From Sphingomonas abaci (GTDB lineage: Bacteria; Pseudomonadota; Alphaproteobacteria; Sphingomonadales; Sphingomonadaceae), in the NCBI RefSeq assembly GCF_014199625.1, contig NZ_JACHNY010000005.1, positions 126,066 to 190,065 on the forward strand: DNA of 64,000 bases. The letters run 5' to 3'. The position numbers were made by a program, and so were the translations under genes. Positions 19,010-28,267 of the stretch are shown here, piece after piece. The notes beneath the pieces are model-generated. The model searched no databases, was not told where the DNA came from, and worked only from the letters and a program-made list of their open reading frames with translations. Every line of letters begins with the position of its first letter. The stretch's first letter is position 1.

Positions 19010-20041
19010 TCACCCTTGCCCTTGCCATCCGGCCTTCAGCGGAACGCGCAGCACGCGGTCGTTGGCGGTCAGGAACAATGCCCGGCCGCCCTCCCCGAAG
19101 GCGGCATTGGCGATCGGAGCGCCGGTCGCGATCAGGCCCAGCGGCTCGGTCGCCGGGGTCAGCAGCATCATGCCGCCCGGCACCGAGCAGACCATCGTGC
19201 CGTCGCGGGCCACCTTCATGCCATCGGGCAGACCAGGCGCGCCACCCGCCTGCATCGACTTGGCATCCAACCAGACGCGCCCGGCGGTCGGTCGGCCGGC
19301 GACGTCCAGATCATAGGCCATGATCCGCGGCGCCGCCTCGTCCGACACGGAGACATAAAGCCGGCGCTCGTCGGGCGACAGGGCGATGCCGTTGGGCCGG
19401 GTCAACGTGGCGTCGATCAACTCGACCCTGCCGTCGGGCGACCAGCGATAGACGCCGTTCACTGCGGTTTCGCGAAGCGGCGAATGGTCGGCATCGGCCA
19501 GCCCATAAGGCGGATCGGTGAAATAGATCGCGCCATTCCTAGCGACATGCAGGTCGTTGGGGCTGTTGAACCGCTTGCCCTGATAGCGGTCGACCACCAA
19601 CTCGCGCCGCCTGGTCTTGAGATCAAGCCGGTCGATCGACCGACCACCGCTATTGGCGATCAGCAGCCGGCCCCGGTGGTCGAGCGCGAGGCCATTCGCG
19701 CCCGGTTCGCGCACCAGCTTCGGATCGGCGTCACCGGCGCCCGAAGGTGAAAGAAAGGGCGTGGTGCGCCCCGTCCTGCGGTCCCAGCGGCGCACCAGGT
19801 TGGCGGGCGGGTCGCTGAACAGCAGATAGTCGCCGGCCGGCACCCAGACGGGCCCCTCCGCCCACCGGATACCGCGCGCGATCACGTCGATGCGCGCATC
19901 CGGCGCGATGATCCGGTCGAGCCCGGGCGACAGGCGACGGAGCGTGGCGACCGGCTCTGCCGCGCGCGTCCAGGCCGCCGTACCGGCCAGCGCCAGACCG
20001 CCGGCGAGCAGCCCGCGTCGATCGATGACGGCCGTGTTCAC
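19010..20041 (-). CDS. SMP-30/gluconolactonase-family protein, exported
   Basis: A 343-residue six-bladed beta-propeller lactonase. The N-terminus IDRRGLLAGGLALAG is a twin-arginine-type signal, so it probably acts in the periplasm. Family landmarks are WAEGPVWVP (metal-ligand Glu), RFNSPNDLHV (ligand Asn), RPNGIALSPDERRLYVS and GLPDGMKV (catalytic Asp). It would open aldonolactones such as gluconolactone to the free acid. The GTG start overlaps the stop of the large beta-helix gene (GTGA), so the two are translationally coupled, and that upstream protein itself has an SMP-30-like C-terminal domain. Its product would feed the gluconate uptake genes at 26.9-29.5 kb. Confidence 0.9.
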   Translation of the reverse strand: MNTAVIDRRGLLAGGLALAGTAAWTRAAEPVATLRRLSPGLDRIIAPDARIDVIARGIRWAEGPVWVPAGDYLLFSDPPANLVRRWDRRTGRTTPFLSPSGAGDADPKLVREPGANGLALDHRGRLLIANSGGRSIDRLDLKTRRRELVVDRYQGKRFNSPNDLHVARNGAIYFTDPPYGLADADHSPLRETAVNGVYRWSPDGRVELIDATLTRPNGIALSPDERRLYVSVSDEAAPRIMAYDLDVAGRPTAGRVWLDAKSMQAGGAPGLPDGMKVARDGTMVCSVPGGMMLLTPATEPLGLIATGAPIANAAFGEGGRALFLTANDRVLRVPLKAGWQGQG

Positions 20042-23037
20042 AGACCGACCGAATAGAGCGCGTGATGGCTTAAGATGAACAAGGTCCGCCGATCCTCTCC
20101 GCCGATCACCAGTTGCAGCGGCCGCTCGGGCACGTCGATCCGCCGGGTGAGCGATCCGTCGGGAGCATAGATGAATACCTGCCCGTTCGCGACATAGAGA
20201 TTGCCGGCCTCGTCGCGCGCCACGCTCTCGCCACCGCGATCCGCCACGACCTTGAGGTCGGTCAGCGTACCCTGCGGCCCGACCGCGCCGCTATAGGTCC
20301 GGTTTTCCGACGCGTTGGTCAGCACGACCCGGCCGTCCGCGCCCGGCCCGACCAGGCCATAGCTGTCGAGGGTGTCGGACCAGCGCCAGCCGCGATGATC
20401 GTCCGGCCCCTGGTTCCAGACGCGGAACGCCGGCAGCACCAGCGACCCGTCGGGCGACACGTAATCCTGCGGCCGCGCCTCGCCCATCTTGCTGGTGAAG
20501 AAGTGCGAGATGGGCGGGTACTCGTACGTCTTCGGGTCGATCCGGTCGGCGAATTCGCCATTCGCCCAGACATTGACCGGCATCAGCGTGCGTGCGTTCG
20601 GGCGCGCGACGCTTGGCGTCGGGGCGATCGGGCGCACGTCGTTCGGCGCCTTGGGATCGATGCTGTAGACGCTGCCGTCGCGCCCGGCAGAGGACAGGAC
20701 CAGCAGCCGGCCCGCGCGGTCGACCGCCAGATTGACCGCGTCGAGCGGCGCATCGGCGACGATCGACAGCCCTTCCGCCTTCGACCAGCCATGGATGCGC
20801 TGGAACTCACGGTCGATGAAATAGAGCTTGCCCTTGGCATCGGTCGCGCCGCCCGCGATCGAGTAGAAGCCGTCGGCCAGCTTGCTCACTCCCGGCGAGA
20901 CCGGCACCGCCGACGCGGTGGCGGCGGTCGCGGGCGCGGCGGGCACGTCGAGATTGGCGAACTCGCGCTCGCGCACCTCCTGCTGGCGCGTCATGTCCTT
21001 GATCGCATTCTCGAACGCGAACTTGCTGGCCCGCGTATAGGTCCCGCAGCCCTTGGCGTCGCAGCTCGCGAAGCCGCTCTCCGCGTTCACATGCACGTTG
21101 CGAAAGCGGATATCGCCCGAATTGTAGAGCTTCACTGCCGCGTCCATCGGCTTGATCGTGCGGGTGACGCGATAGCCATGATAATTGGCGAACAGGATGT
21201 TGCTGGAGTTGCGCATCTCGGTGGAGATGGCGTTGACGCCGTCGCGCACCTCCTGCTCGGTCTGGGGCGCCAGGAACTCCCAGTTCTGGACATTGTCCAG
21301 CACGATCTCGGCGCGGTAATGATGTTCGGCCGACAATTCGTATACATGGCCCGGCGTCTTGGTGTCCGACACATAGAAGCCGGCCGAGGCCAGCGTGTTG
21401 GGCGACCAGAGCGCGGCGAAGGTGCCGCCGCCGCCGTCGGTCACCCAGATGCTGGGATGCTGCCCGTCGAAGCGTGCGCGCGGATCGCCGAAGCCGATCG
21501 GGCTGCCCTTGGTCAGCAGCGTGCCGCCGCCGCCCTGGATCTTGACGTCGTTGACCATCGACGCTTCGCCCGCCTTCCACAGCAGCGCGGTGGCGCGCGG
21601 GTTCACGCCCCCGGTCCACAGGCCCAGACCATGGACGATGGCATTGCCGCCCCTGGCGCTTTGCAGCAGCGCCTTGGGACCGCCGACGCCCATATAGGCG
21701 GGCGTCTCGTCGGGCAGGTAGAGATGGGTCAGGCTGGGGTGGAGCGCGATCAGCACGCTGTCGGGTCGCAGCCGCAGCGTATCGGTCACCCGATAGCGGC
21801 CCATCGGCAGATAGACGACGCGGTGGGTGTCGATGGCGCGTTGCAGGGCGGCCGTGTCGTCGGTGGTGTCGTCGCCCTTCACCCCTAGATCATGCGCATT
21901 GGCCCATTGCGAAACCGGTGGCAGCGCCCGGATCGCGGGCTTCACCCGCGCCGGCACCCGCGCGAGCGGGGCCATGGTCACGTCGGTCGCGAAGTCGCCG
22001 ATCGTGCCCAGGCCGGGCAACTTCAACCCATAGGAAAAGTCGCTGACGCGGTAGCGCGGCCCTTGCCCCGCCACGGTGCGACCGCTGTCGCGGAAGCGCG
22101 CGAAGACCGGCGTGTTGACCGCGATCGCGTTGTCGAAGCCCACTTGCGTGAAGGCGCTCTTCTCCTCCGAGACGACGACGCCCGCCTGGCTGACATTCTC
22201 GAACCGCACGTCCTTGCCCCAGAGCGAGTCCGAATAGCCGCGATCGATCTCGATCCCGACCGGCGTGTCGCGGATCGCGACGTTGACCAGCGTGAGATCG
22301 ACCTCATGCTCGCGGATCGCGGCGTCGCGCTGGCCCTGGAACTCGCTGTCGATCAGCGTGAACTGCCAGGCCGGCGAGGTCTTTTCGGTCATGATGCCGT
22401 AGCGCCCGCCATAGAAGCGCAGGTCCTCAAACTCGTTGCCCGCCTGATAGACGCCGGCCAAGCCCGATCCGACATGGAAGTCGGCGTGGCGGATATAGCC
22501 GTGCTGCGCGACGCGAAAGCGCACCGCGACCGCCCCGGCATTGCCCGCACCGATACGGAAATCGACATTGGCCAGCGCCGAGTAGAAGGTGCTGGAGGTG
22601 GCGTCGAAGACGGTCGGGTCGAACGGCACGCTGGTCGGCGGCGGCACCGCCGGCTTGCCGCTGCGATACTGGTCCTCGCCGGTGAAGCTCAGCATCGCCG
22701 CGACGCCGGAGCCGAAGCCCGGGCTATTGTCCGCCAGGATGATCTCCGGCCGGGTCTTGCCAACGCCGAACACGCGCACGGCGGTGCGGATGAAGATGGT
22801 GCGGCTGATCCGGTAGCGGCCCGACGGCAGGAAGACGATGCCGCCCTGCCCGCCGGCGGCGGCCGCGTCGATCGCCTGCTGGATGGCGGCGCTGTCGTCC
22901 GCTCTGCCGTCGCCGACGCCGCGCACGGTGATCGCGCGCGGCTCGGCCGGGGCGCTGGTGTAGACGGAGGTCGAGGCGGCCTGTGCGGGCGCTGCCACCA
23001 GCACCATCGCCGAACCGAGCAGCCACATCGCCTTCAT
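20038..23037 (-). CDS. Large exported beta-helix (pectate-lyase-3/GH55-like) protein with C-terminal beta-propeller
   Basis: A 999-residue secreted protein. After a signal peptide (residues 1-21) come two pectate-lyase-superfamily/GH55-like modules, each starting with the GD...DDSAAIQQAID / GDDTTDDTAALQRAID signature (about residues 45 and 390), as in double beta-helix GH55 enzymes. A C-terminal ~300-residue region with SMP-30/NHL-like repeats (GKLYFIDREFQRIHGW, VNLAVDRAGRLLVLS, GNLYVANGQVFIYAPDG) forms a probable beta-propeller. It is presumably a polysaccharide-active enzyme, but the substrate is unknown. The ATG at 23035-23037 follows GGGAG; a GTG just before is in frame. A close paralogue lies at 29719-32805 and shares the domain order. 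Confidence 0.85.
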   Translation of the reverse strand: MKAMWLLGSAMVLVAAPAQAASTSVYTSAPAEPRAITVRGVGDGRADDSAAIQQAIDAAAAGGQGGIVFLPSGRYRISRTIFIRTAVRVFGVGKTRPEIILADNSPGFGSGVAAMLSFTGEDQYRSGKPAVPPPTSVPFDPTVFDATSSTFYSALANVDFRIGAGNAGAVAVRFRVAQHGYIRHADFHVGSGLAGVYQAGNEFEDLRFYGGRYGIMTEKTSPAWQFTLIDSEFQGQRDAAIREHEVDLTLVNVAIRDTPVGIEIDRGYSDSLWGKDVRFENVSQAGVVVSEEKSAFTQVGFDNAIAVNTPVFARFRDSGRTVAGQGPRYRVSDFSYGLKLPGLGTIGDFATDVTMAPLARVPARVKPAIRALPPVSQWANAHDLGVKGDDTTDDTAALQRAIDTHRVVYLPMGRYRVTDTLRLRPDSVLIALHPSLTHLYLPDETPAYMGVGGPKALLQSARGGNAIVHGLGLWTGGVNPRATALLWKAGEASMVNDVKIQGGGGTLLTKGSPIGFGDPRARFDGQHPSIWVTDGGGGTFAALWSPNTLASAGFYVSDTKTPGHVYELSAEHHYRAEIVLDNVQNWEFLAPQTEQEVRDGVNAISTEMRNSSNILFANYHGYRVTRTIKPMDAAVKLYNSGDIRFRNVHVNAESGFASCDAKGCGTYTRASKFAFENAIKDMTRQQEVREREFANLDVPAAPATAATASAVPVSPGVSKLADGFYSIAGGATDAKGKLYFIDREFQRIHGWSKAEGLSIVADAPLDAVNLAVDRAGRLLVLSSAGRDGSVYSIDPKAPNDVRPIAPTPSVARPNARTLMPVNVWANGEFADRIDPKTYEYPPISHFFTSKMGEARPQDYVSPDGSLVLPAFRVWNQGPDDHRGWRWSDTLDSYGLVGPGADGRVVLTNASENRTYSGAVGPQGTLTDLKVVADRGGESVARDEAGNLYVANGQVFIYAPDGSLTRRIDVPERPLQLVIGGEDRRTLFILSHHALYSVGL

Positions 23038-23098
23038 CACCCGTCTCCCGTTGTTTTTACGGGATTTCCTTTAACCGCCGGCTCAAAGGCGTTCATAC

Positions 23099-23114
23099 GC
23101 GACCAAAGTCGTAA
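23099..23114 (-). promoter_or_regulatory. Operator-like motif shared by the two beta-helix genes
   Basis: Read on the minus strand the site is TTACGACTTTGGTCGC, with CGAC/GTCG half-sites around four bases, about 60 bp upstream of the beta-helix gene at 20038-23037. A 14/16 match (TTACGACCTTTGTCGC) stands upstream of the paralogue at 29719. The divergent TonB-receptor gene at 23265 could use the same site. Confidence 0.4.
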
Positions 23115-23264
23115 CTGCTGTCACGGCGCACAACATACAGCCACCACCCTGTTGCACAACGGCCACATTCTACCATTGATATAGATATAGATTTATCATT
23201 TGGGTTGAAGCCGGTGGTTTTGGCCCGTTACGGTCCCGGTTAATCAATACAAGGGGACACCATC

Positions 23265-26200
23265 ATGCGATCTCGCTATCTCTTCGGCACAGCCTTGGTT
23301 GCACTCGGCTTTGCGATTGCAACCCCGGCGGCCGCTCAGGAAACGCCTGCTGCAGCATCGACCGATCCATCGGCTCAGGCGCAGGCGAAAGCGACGCCCG
23401 CGGACGGCGACGAGATCGTGGTCACCGCGTCACGCATCTCGCAGTCGCCGATCGCCGCCCAGCCGACCCAGTCGATCACCGCCGAGACGATCGCGAAGCG
23501 GGGCTTCACCAATCTAGGCATGGCGCTCATGGAGCTGCCGCTCTTCAGCGTGCCCGGCAACAGCCCGGTCGGCGGTCAGGGCTTCGCCAGCGCCGGCCAG
23601 ACCTTCGTCAACATGTACAATCTGGGGGCGCAGCGGACGCTGACGCTGGTCAACGGCAACCGCTTCGTGTCGAGCGCCAGTTCCTCGCTGTTCGGCCCCG
23701 TCGCCGGCAGTCCGGTCGACTTCTCATCGCTGCCGGTCAATCTGGTCGAGCGCGTCGAGACGGTGTCGGTCGGCGGCGCGCCCATCTACGGCTCGGACGC
23801 GATCGCGGGTACGGTCAACGTCATCCTGAAGCGCAACTATCAGGGCCTGTCCTTCGCCGGCCAATCCGGCATCTCGCAGCGCGGCCTGGGTGGCAACTAC
23901 AGCCTGTCGGGGCTGGTCGGCCAGAACTTCGCCGAGGAGCGCGGCAACATCACGCTTAGCATGCAATATGACAAGCAGATCGGCATCCCGACGTCCGACA
24001 TCTATTATCAGAGCGCCGACGCCCCCTTCTTCACCCGAGCGCAACGGGGTAAGTCGTTTCAGCAGCAGCTTTATTATGGTGGCCAGCGCTATGCCGTGTT
24101 CACCAACACCGGCATGCCGATGGTGGAGGACGGCTATCCGATCCTCTCCGGAGCGCCTTACTCCTCCATCACCGATGCGCAGGGCCGGGCCCTCTTCTTC
24201 AACTCCAGTGGCGCGTTGACCCCGTTCAACAATGGCCAGGTGACCGGGCAAAGCTTGATCCAGGCCGGCGGCGACGGCTTCCGTCTGCGCGACTATGGGA
24301 ACTTCCTCGTCGACAGCAATCGCTTCTCCGGCACGGCGCTCTTCCACTACGATTTCAGCGACAGCCTGCGCTTCTCGGGCGAGGCCTGGTATGGCCGCAG
24401 CATCGCAGTCAATCTGCGAAACCAACCCTTTTACAGTAGCGCTCTCTTTGGCGACCCGGCCGGGGTGCAGAATGGGAATCTCGCGCTCAGCACTGCCAAT
24501 CCCTTTCTGAGCGCGGCCGACCGGGCGACGATCGTCAGCAATCTTGCCGCCAATGGCCAACCCACTGACACGTTTTACATGGCACGGGCCAACACGGATC
24601 TGGCCACCGGCGCCTTCCGCTCCGCCAGCGATCTCTATCGCATTGTCAGCGGCTTCGATGGCGACGTGCATCTAGGCGATCGCACGCTGACTTGGGAGGT
24701 CAAGGGCATCTACGGCCGCTCCAACACCAAGACCACCGCGCGCGAATTGGTACTGAAGAACTTTTTCAACGCGATCAATGCGGTCCGCGATGCCAGCGGG
24801 AACATCGCCTGCGCACCGGGCTATAGCAACGCGACGATCCCGACGATCAGCGCGACCTGCGCGCCCCTCAACATCTTCGGCGTCAATCAAGCCAGCCAAG
24901 CCGCGATCAACTATGTCACCGCCATCGCCACGCCAAAACAGACCAATATCCAGGGTGATGTGATCGCCGACGTCAAGGGGGACCTGATCAAGCTGCCGGG
25001 CGGCTTCGCCAAGTTTGTCCTCGGCTTCGAGCACCGCTACGAATCGACGAATTTCAATCCCGGCCTGTTCTATTATGGCGAGCCGAATGGCGACGGCACA
25101 CGGACGCAATATGGCAACAGCATCCCGATCGATCCGGTCGCGGGCGCGTATCACACCAACGAGTTCTTCGGCGAGTTGAATGTCCCGCTGGTATCCGATG
25201 ACATGGACGTGCCGCTGATCCACAGCCTAGAGCTTCAGGGCGCGGCCCGGTATGTCAAGAACAGCATGACCGGCGGGTTCTGGGCCTATACGGGCGGTGG
25301 CAAATACGCGCCGTTCAATGGCCTGACCCTACGCGGGAACTACACCCGCTCGCTGCGCGCACCGGCGATCACCGAACTGTTCGCGCCGATCGGTCAGGTT
25401 TTCTCCGCTGCCAACGACCCGTGCGACAGCCGCTACATCACGGGTGGTCCCAATCCCACCCAGCGCGCCGCCAACTGTCGCGCCGCCGGATTGCCGGCGG
25501 ATTTCACCTCTAACGTTGTCGACTATACGGCGGCCGGACGGTCGGGCGGAAACCCCAATCTGCAGAATGAAATCGGCAACAGCTGGACGGCCGGCGGCGT
25601 CTTTGAACCGCGGTTCGTCCCCGGCCTGCGCTTGGCTGGCGACTATGTGCACATCGACGTGAAGAACGAGGTCGCGTCGCTCGATCTGGTCGATGTGATG
25701 AACGCCTGCTACGACTCGGCTGATTATCCGAATAGTCCGTTCTGTAGCAGCTTCACCCGCAATGCGAGCGGCCAGGTGACGTCGTTCACCACCGGGAACT
25801 ACAATATCGGCATCGAGCGTTTTCGAGGCGTCCAGGGAAGTTTCGCCTATATCCTGCCTTTCTCCCGCTTGGGCGCGAGCGCGGAGGCGGGAACCCTGTC
25901 GGTCGGTGTCAACTATCTTCATACGATCGAGCATTATTACCGCATCGGTAGCGGCGACATCCAGTACAAGCTGGGCACGACGGCGGAACCGAAGGACAAT
26001 TTCACCGCCAACGTCAATTACGACAATGGCGGCTTCAACCTGATGTGGCAGTCGATTTATAACGGACCGACGCGGATCAACGTCAACGTGCCGGACAGCA
26101 ACTACGAATATCCGCGTATCGGGGCCTATTGGATGTTCAACACCTCGGCGGGCATGAGCCTGGGCGACCGGTTCAACATCCGACTGATCGTCAACAACGT

Positions 26201-26303
26201 GCTCGACAAGAAGGTGCCTTTCCCCTTCTCGGTCAGCGCCAATCGCTATTACGACGCCTTTCTCGGCCGCAGCTTCCGCGTGAGCGTGGGCTTCAAGCTC
26301 TGA
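23265..26303 (+). CDS. TonB-dependent receptor, carbohydrate-locus type
   Basis: A 1012-residue outer-membrane receptor with a 24-residue signal peptide (ending AAAQE), a Pro/Ala/Gln linker, the TonB-box-like DEIVVTASRI, a plug domain (QSITAETIAKRG; VERVETVSVGGAPIYGSDAIAGTVNVI) and a ~22-strand barrel ending RVSVGFKL. Length and plug motifs fit the large receptors used by sphingomonads and xanthomonads for oligosaccharides. It is divergent from the beta-helix/lactonase pair across a 227-bp intergenic region, which suggests joint regulation and a shared substrate. Two cysteine pairs in the barrel (near residues 725-745 and 823-832) may form extracellular disulphides. A terminator follows. Confidence 0.9.
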   Translation: MRSRYLFGTALVALGFAIATPAAAQETPAAASTDPSAQAQAKATPADGDEIVVTASRISQSPIAAQPTQSITAETIAKRGFTNLGMALMELPLFSVPGNSPVGGQGFASAGQTFVNMYNLGAQRTLTLVNGNRFVSSASSSLFGPVAGSPVDFSSLPVNLVERVETVSVGGAPIYGSDAIAGTVNVILKRNYQGLSFAGQSGISQRGLGGNYSLSGLVGQNFAEERGNITLSMQYDKQIGIPTSDIYYQSADAPFFTRAQRGKSFQQQLYYGGQRYAVFTNTGMPMVEDGYPILSGAPYSSITDAQGRALFFNSSGALTPFNNGQVTGQSLIQAGGDGFRLRDYGNFLVDSNRFSGTALFHYDFSDSLRFSGEAWYGRSIAVNLRNQPFYSSALFGDPAGVQNGNLALSTANPFLSAADRATIVSNLAANGQPTDTFYMARANTDLATGAFRSASDLYRIVSGFDGDVHLGDRTLTWEVKGIYGRSNTKTTARELVLKNFFNAINAVRDASGNIACAPGYSNATIPTISATCAPLNIFGVNQASQAAINYVTAIATPKQTNIQGDVIADVKGDLIKLPGGFAKFVLGFEHRYESTNFNPGLFYYGEPNGDGTRTQYGNSIPIDPVAGAYHTNEFFGELNVPLVSDDMDVPLIHSLELQGAARYVKNSMTGGFWAYTGGGKYAPFNGLTLRGNYTRSLRAPAITELFAPIGQVFSAANDPCDSRYITGGPNPTQRAANCRAAGLPADFTSNVVDYTAAGRSGGNPNLQNEIGNSWTAGGVFEPRFVPGLRLAGDYVHIDVKNEVASLDLVDVMNACYDSADYPNSPFCSSFTRNASGQVTSFTTGNYNIGIERFRGVQGSFAYILPFSRLGASAEAGTLSVGVNYLHTIEHYYRIGSGDIQYKLGTTAEPKDNFTANVNYDNGGFNLMWQSIYNGPTRINVNVPDSNYEYPRIGAYWMFNTSAGMSLGDRFNIRLIVNNVLDKKVPFPFSVSANRYYDAFLGRSFRVSVGFKL

Positions 26304-26358
26304 TTGGCAAAAGATGGCCTCGGACCTGTCCGGGGCCGCCTCCACCACAGGCATCACG

Positions 26359-26383
26359 ACGGCGCGCTTCGGCGCGCCGTTTT
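26359..26383 (+). terminator. Rho-independent terminator after the TonB receptor
   Basis: ACGGCGCGC (26359-26367) and GCGCGCCGT (26372-26380) form a perfect 9-bp stem with a TTCG tetraloop, followed by TTT. It separates the receptor gene from the convergent LuxR-type gene, whose stop codon is five bases away. Confidence 0.88.
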
Positions 26384-26387
26384 CCTA

Positions 26388-26636
26388 TCAGAGGCTGAGC
26401 GCCTGCGCCGCGATGGCCACTTGCGTGCGGTTGCGGACGTTGAGCTTGCGCATCAGCGCGGTCATATGCGCCTTCACCGTCGCCTCGGCGATGCCGAGAT
26501 CGAAGGCAATCTGCTTGTTGAGCAGACCTGAATGGACGCCGCGCAGCACCTTCATCTGGGTGGGGGTGAGCTGCGCCAGCGGCGAGTCGATCGCGTCGGG
26601 CCGGCGGCTGGTGTGGACGGTCGCTTCCATCGTCAT
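26388..26636 (-). CDS. Small stand-alone LuxR/GerE-type DNA-binding protein
   Basis: An 82-residue protein made almost only of a LuxR-type helix-turn-helix (LTPTQMKVLRGVHSGLLNKQIAFDLGIAEATVKAHMTALM), the output domain normally found behind a receiver domain. The ATG at 26634-26636 has a strong GAGGAGG upstream; the frame extends upstream to 26771 but without receiver-domain sequence. In the leader, GCGGCCGG and CCGGCCGC (26654-26675) form an 8-bp hairpin. Either this is a genuine single-domain regulator or a remnant of a response regulator. Its neighbours suggest, but do not prove, control of the receptor or the gluconate genes. Confidence 0.8.
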   Translation of the reverse strand: MTMEATVHTSRRPDAIDSPLAQLTPTQMKVLRGVHSGLLNKQIAFDLGIAEATVKAHMTALMRKLNVRNRTQVAIAAQALSL

Positions 26637-26798
26637 CCTCCTCTGGCGGCCATGCGGCCGGGGTTCGCCGGCCGCCTGACGGGCCGGTCGAAAGATCGCG
26701 GTCCGACCGGCGGCTGGCGCAATCCGGTTGGACAGATTTTCTCTATGATCCTCGCGACCCCCTGCAATCAAGGCTTTTTTCTTGCCGACCCATAAAAA

Positions 26799-26827
26799 CC
26801 TGTCCTACAGCTAGCGACAGGGACAGG
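26799..26827. promoter_or_regulatory. Inverted repeat upstream of the gluconate permease gene
   Basis: CCTGTC (26799-26804) is followed after 11 bases by GACAGG, which is immediately repeated (26816-26827). The site lies about 80 bp ahead of the gntP start and could be an operator for the FadR-type regulator encoded in the same unit. Protein binding is inferred from symmetry only. Confidence 0.4.
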
Positions 26828-26908
26828 CGAAAGCGCCGTCCAACACGCGAGGGAGGATGCGATGCGGCCTGCACCAGGCGAATGGACACCAGCGCCGGAG
26901 ACACGCGC

Positions 26909-28267
26909 ATGACGGCTGCGCTGACCGGTGGCGACCTGCGCCTGATCGGCGCGGCGCTGGCGGGCATCCTGCTGGCGGTGCTGATGATCGTGCGCGGCCG
27001 CCTTCATCCCTTTATCGGCCTGCTCTGCGGCGCGTTCACGGTCGGACTGCTCGCCGGCCTGCCGCTGCCCGATATCGCCAAGGCGGTGCAGAAGGGCGTC
27101 GGCGACATCATCGGCGGCACCGGGCTCGTCGTCGCACTAGGCCTGTCGCTGGGCGCGATGCTGCATCTGTCGGGCGCGGCCGCCGCGCTCGCCCGCGCGG
27201 CCTTGGGCGTGACCGGCGTGCGCGCCGCGCCTTGGGCGACGCTGGGCATCGCGATCGTCATCGGCCTGCCCTTGTTCTTCGAAACCGGCCTCGTCCTGCT
27301 GCTGCCGATCGTGGTCGCCGCCGCCGAGGCGATGGCGGGGCCGGAGGATGCCGACCGCGACTCCGCGCGCCTACGCCTGATCATGCCGGCGCTCGCCGGC
27401 CTGGGCGTCGTCCATGCGCTGGTGCCGCCGCATCCCGGGCCGCTGCTCGCGGTCGAGGCGCTGGGCGCCAATCTCGGCCGCACCATGCTCTACGGCATCA
27501 TCATCGCCATTCCGACCGCGATCATCGCCGGGCCGCTGCTCGCCAGGGTGACGACGCGTGGCGTCCGTCTGGCCCCGCCGGTGATGGGCGATCACCAGCT
27601 GGCGATCGCCACCCCCGCCCTGTCACTGTCGCTGCTGATCGTGCTGCTGCCGGTCCTGCTGATCGCGACCGGCGAGCTGGGCCAGCTCCTCCCCGGCCTG
27701 ACCGGCAGCACCGCGTTGGTCGCGGCGAGCAATCCGGTCGTGGCGCTGCTCGTCACCAACCTGCTCGCCCTGCCGCTCCTGTTCGGGCGGCGGTTGCGCG
27801 AGGCAGCGATCCAGGACGCGGTGTGGCACGAGACGATGGGTGCGGCGGGCGCGATCCTGCTCGCGATCGGCGCCGGCGGCGCGCTGAAGCAGGTGCTGGT
27901 CAGCGCCGGCTTGTCCGACCTGCTGGCCCGCGTCGTGCTGATGTACGCCATCTCGCCGCTGCTGCTCGGCTGGCTGGTCGCGGTCGGCATCCGGCTGGCG
28001 GCCGGATCGGCGACCGTGGCGACGATCACCGCGGTCGGCGTGATGCCGGGCGTCGTCGCCAGCTCGGGCGTGTCGCCGGAACTGGTGGTGCTGGCGATCG
28101 GCGCGGGATCGGTGTTCTTCAGCCATGTCAACGATCCCGGCTTCTGGCTGGTCAAGAGCTATGTCGGCACCAGCACGGCCGATACCTTCCGCACCTGGTC
28201 TCTGCTGGAGACCACCATCTCCGTGGTCGGCCTGGTGCTGGTCGTGGCGCTGAGCCATGTCATCTGA
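26909..28267 (+). CDS. gntP: Gluconate:proton symporter, GntP family
   Basis: A 452-residue inner-membrane permease with 12-14 hydrophobic helices, importing gluconate or a related sugar acid. Family features include the N-terminal RLHPFIGLLCGAF, the GLPLFFETGLVLLLPI segment, PPHPGPLLAVE around residue 172, and the C-terminal HVNDPGFWLVKSYVG block near TFRTWSLLETT. The ATG at 26909 has GGAG at a good distance; an ATG nine codons upstream has only a weak site. The 3' end overlaps the regulator gene by 11 bp, so the two are one operon; gntK is convergent just beyond. Confidence 0.93.
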   Translation: MTAALTGGDLRLIGAALAGILLAVLMIVRGRLHPFIGLLCGAFTVGLLAGLPLPDIAKAVQKGVGDIIGGTGLVVALGLSLGAMLHLSGAAAALARAALGVTGVRAAPWATLGIAIVIGLPLFFETGLVLLLPIVVAAAEAMAGPEDADRDSARLRLIMPALAGLGVVHALVPPHPGPLLAVEALGANLGRTMLYGIIIAIPTAIIAGPLLARVTTRGVRLAPPVMGDHQLAIATPALSLSLLIVLLPVLLIATGELGQLLPGLTGSTALVAASNPVVALLVTNLLALPLLFGRRLREAAIQDAVWHETMGAAGAILLAIGAGGALKQVLVSAGLSDLLARVVLMYAISPLLLGWLVAVGIRLAAGSATVATITAVGVMPGVVASSGVSPELVVLAIGAGSVFFSHVNDPGFWLVKSYVGTSTADTFRTWSLLETTISVVGLVLVVALSHVI

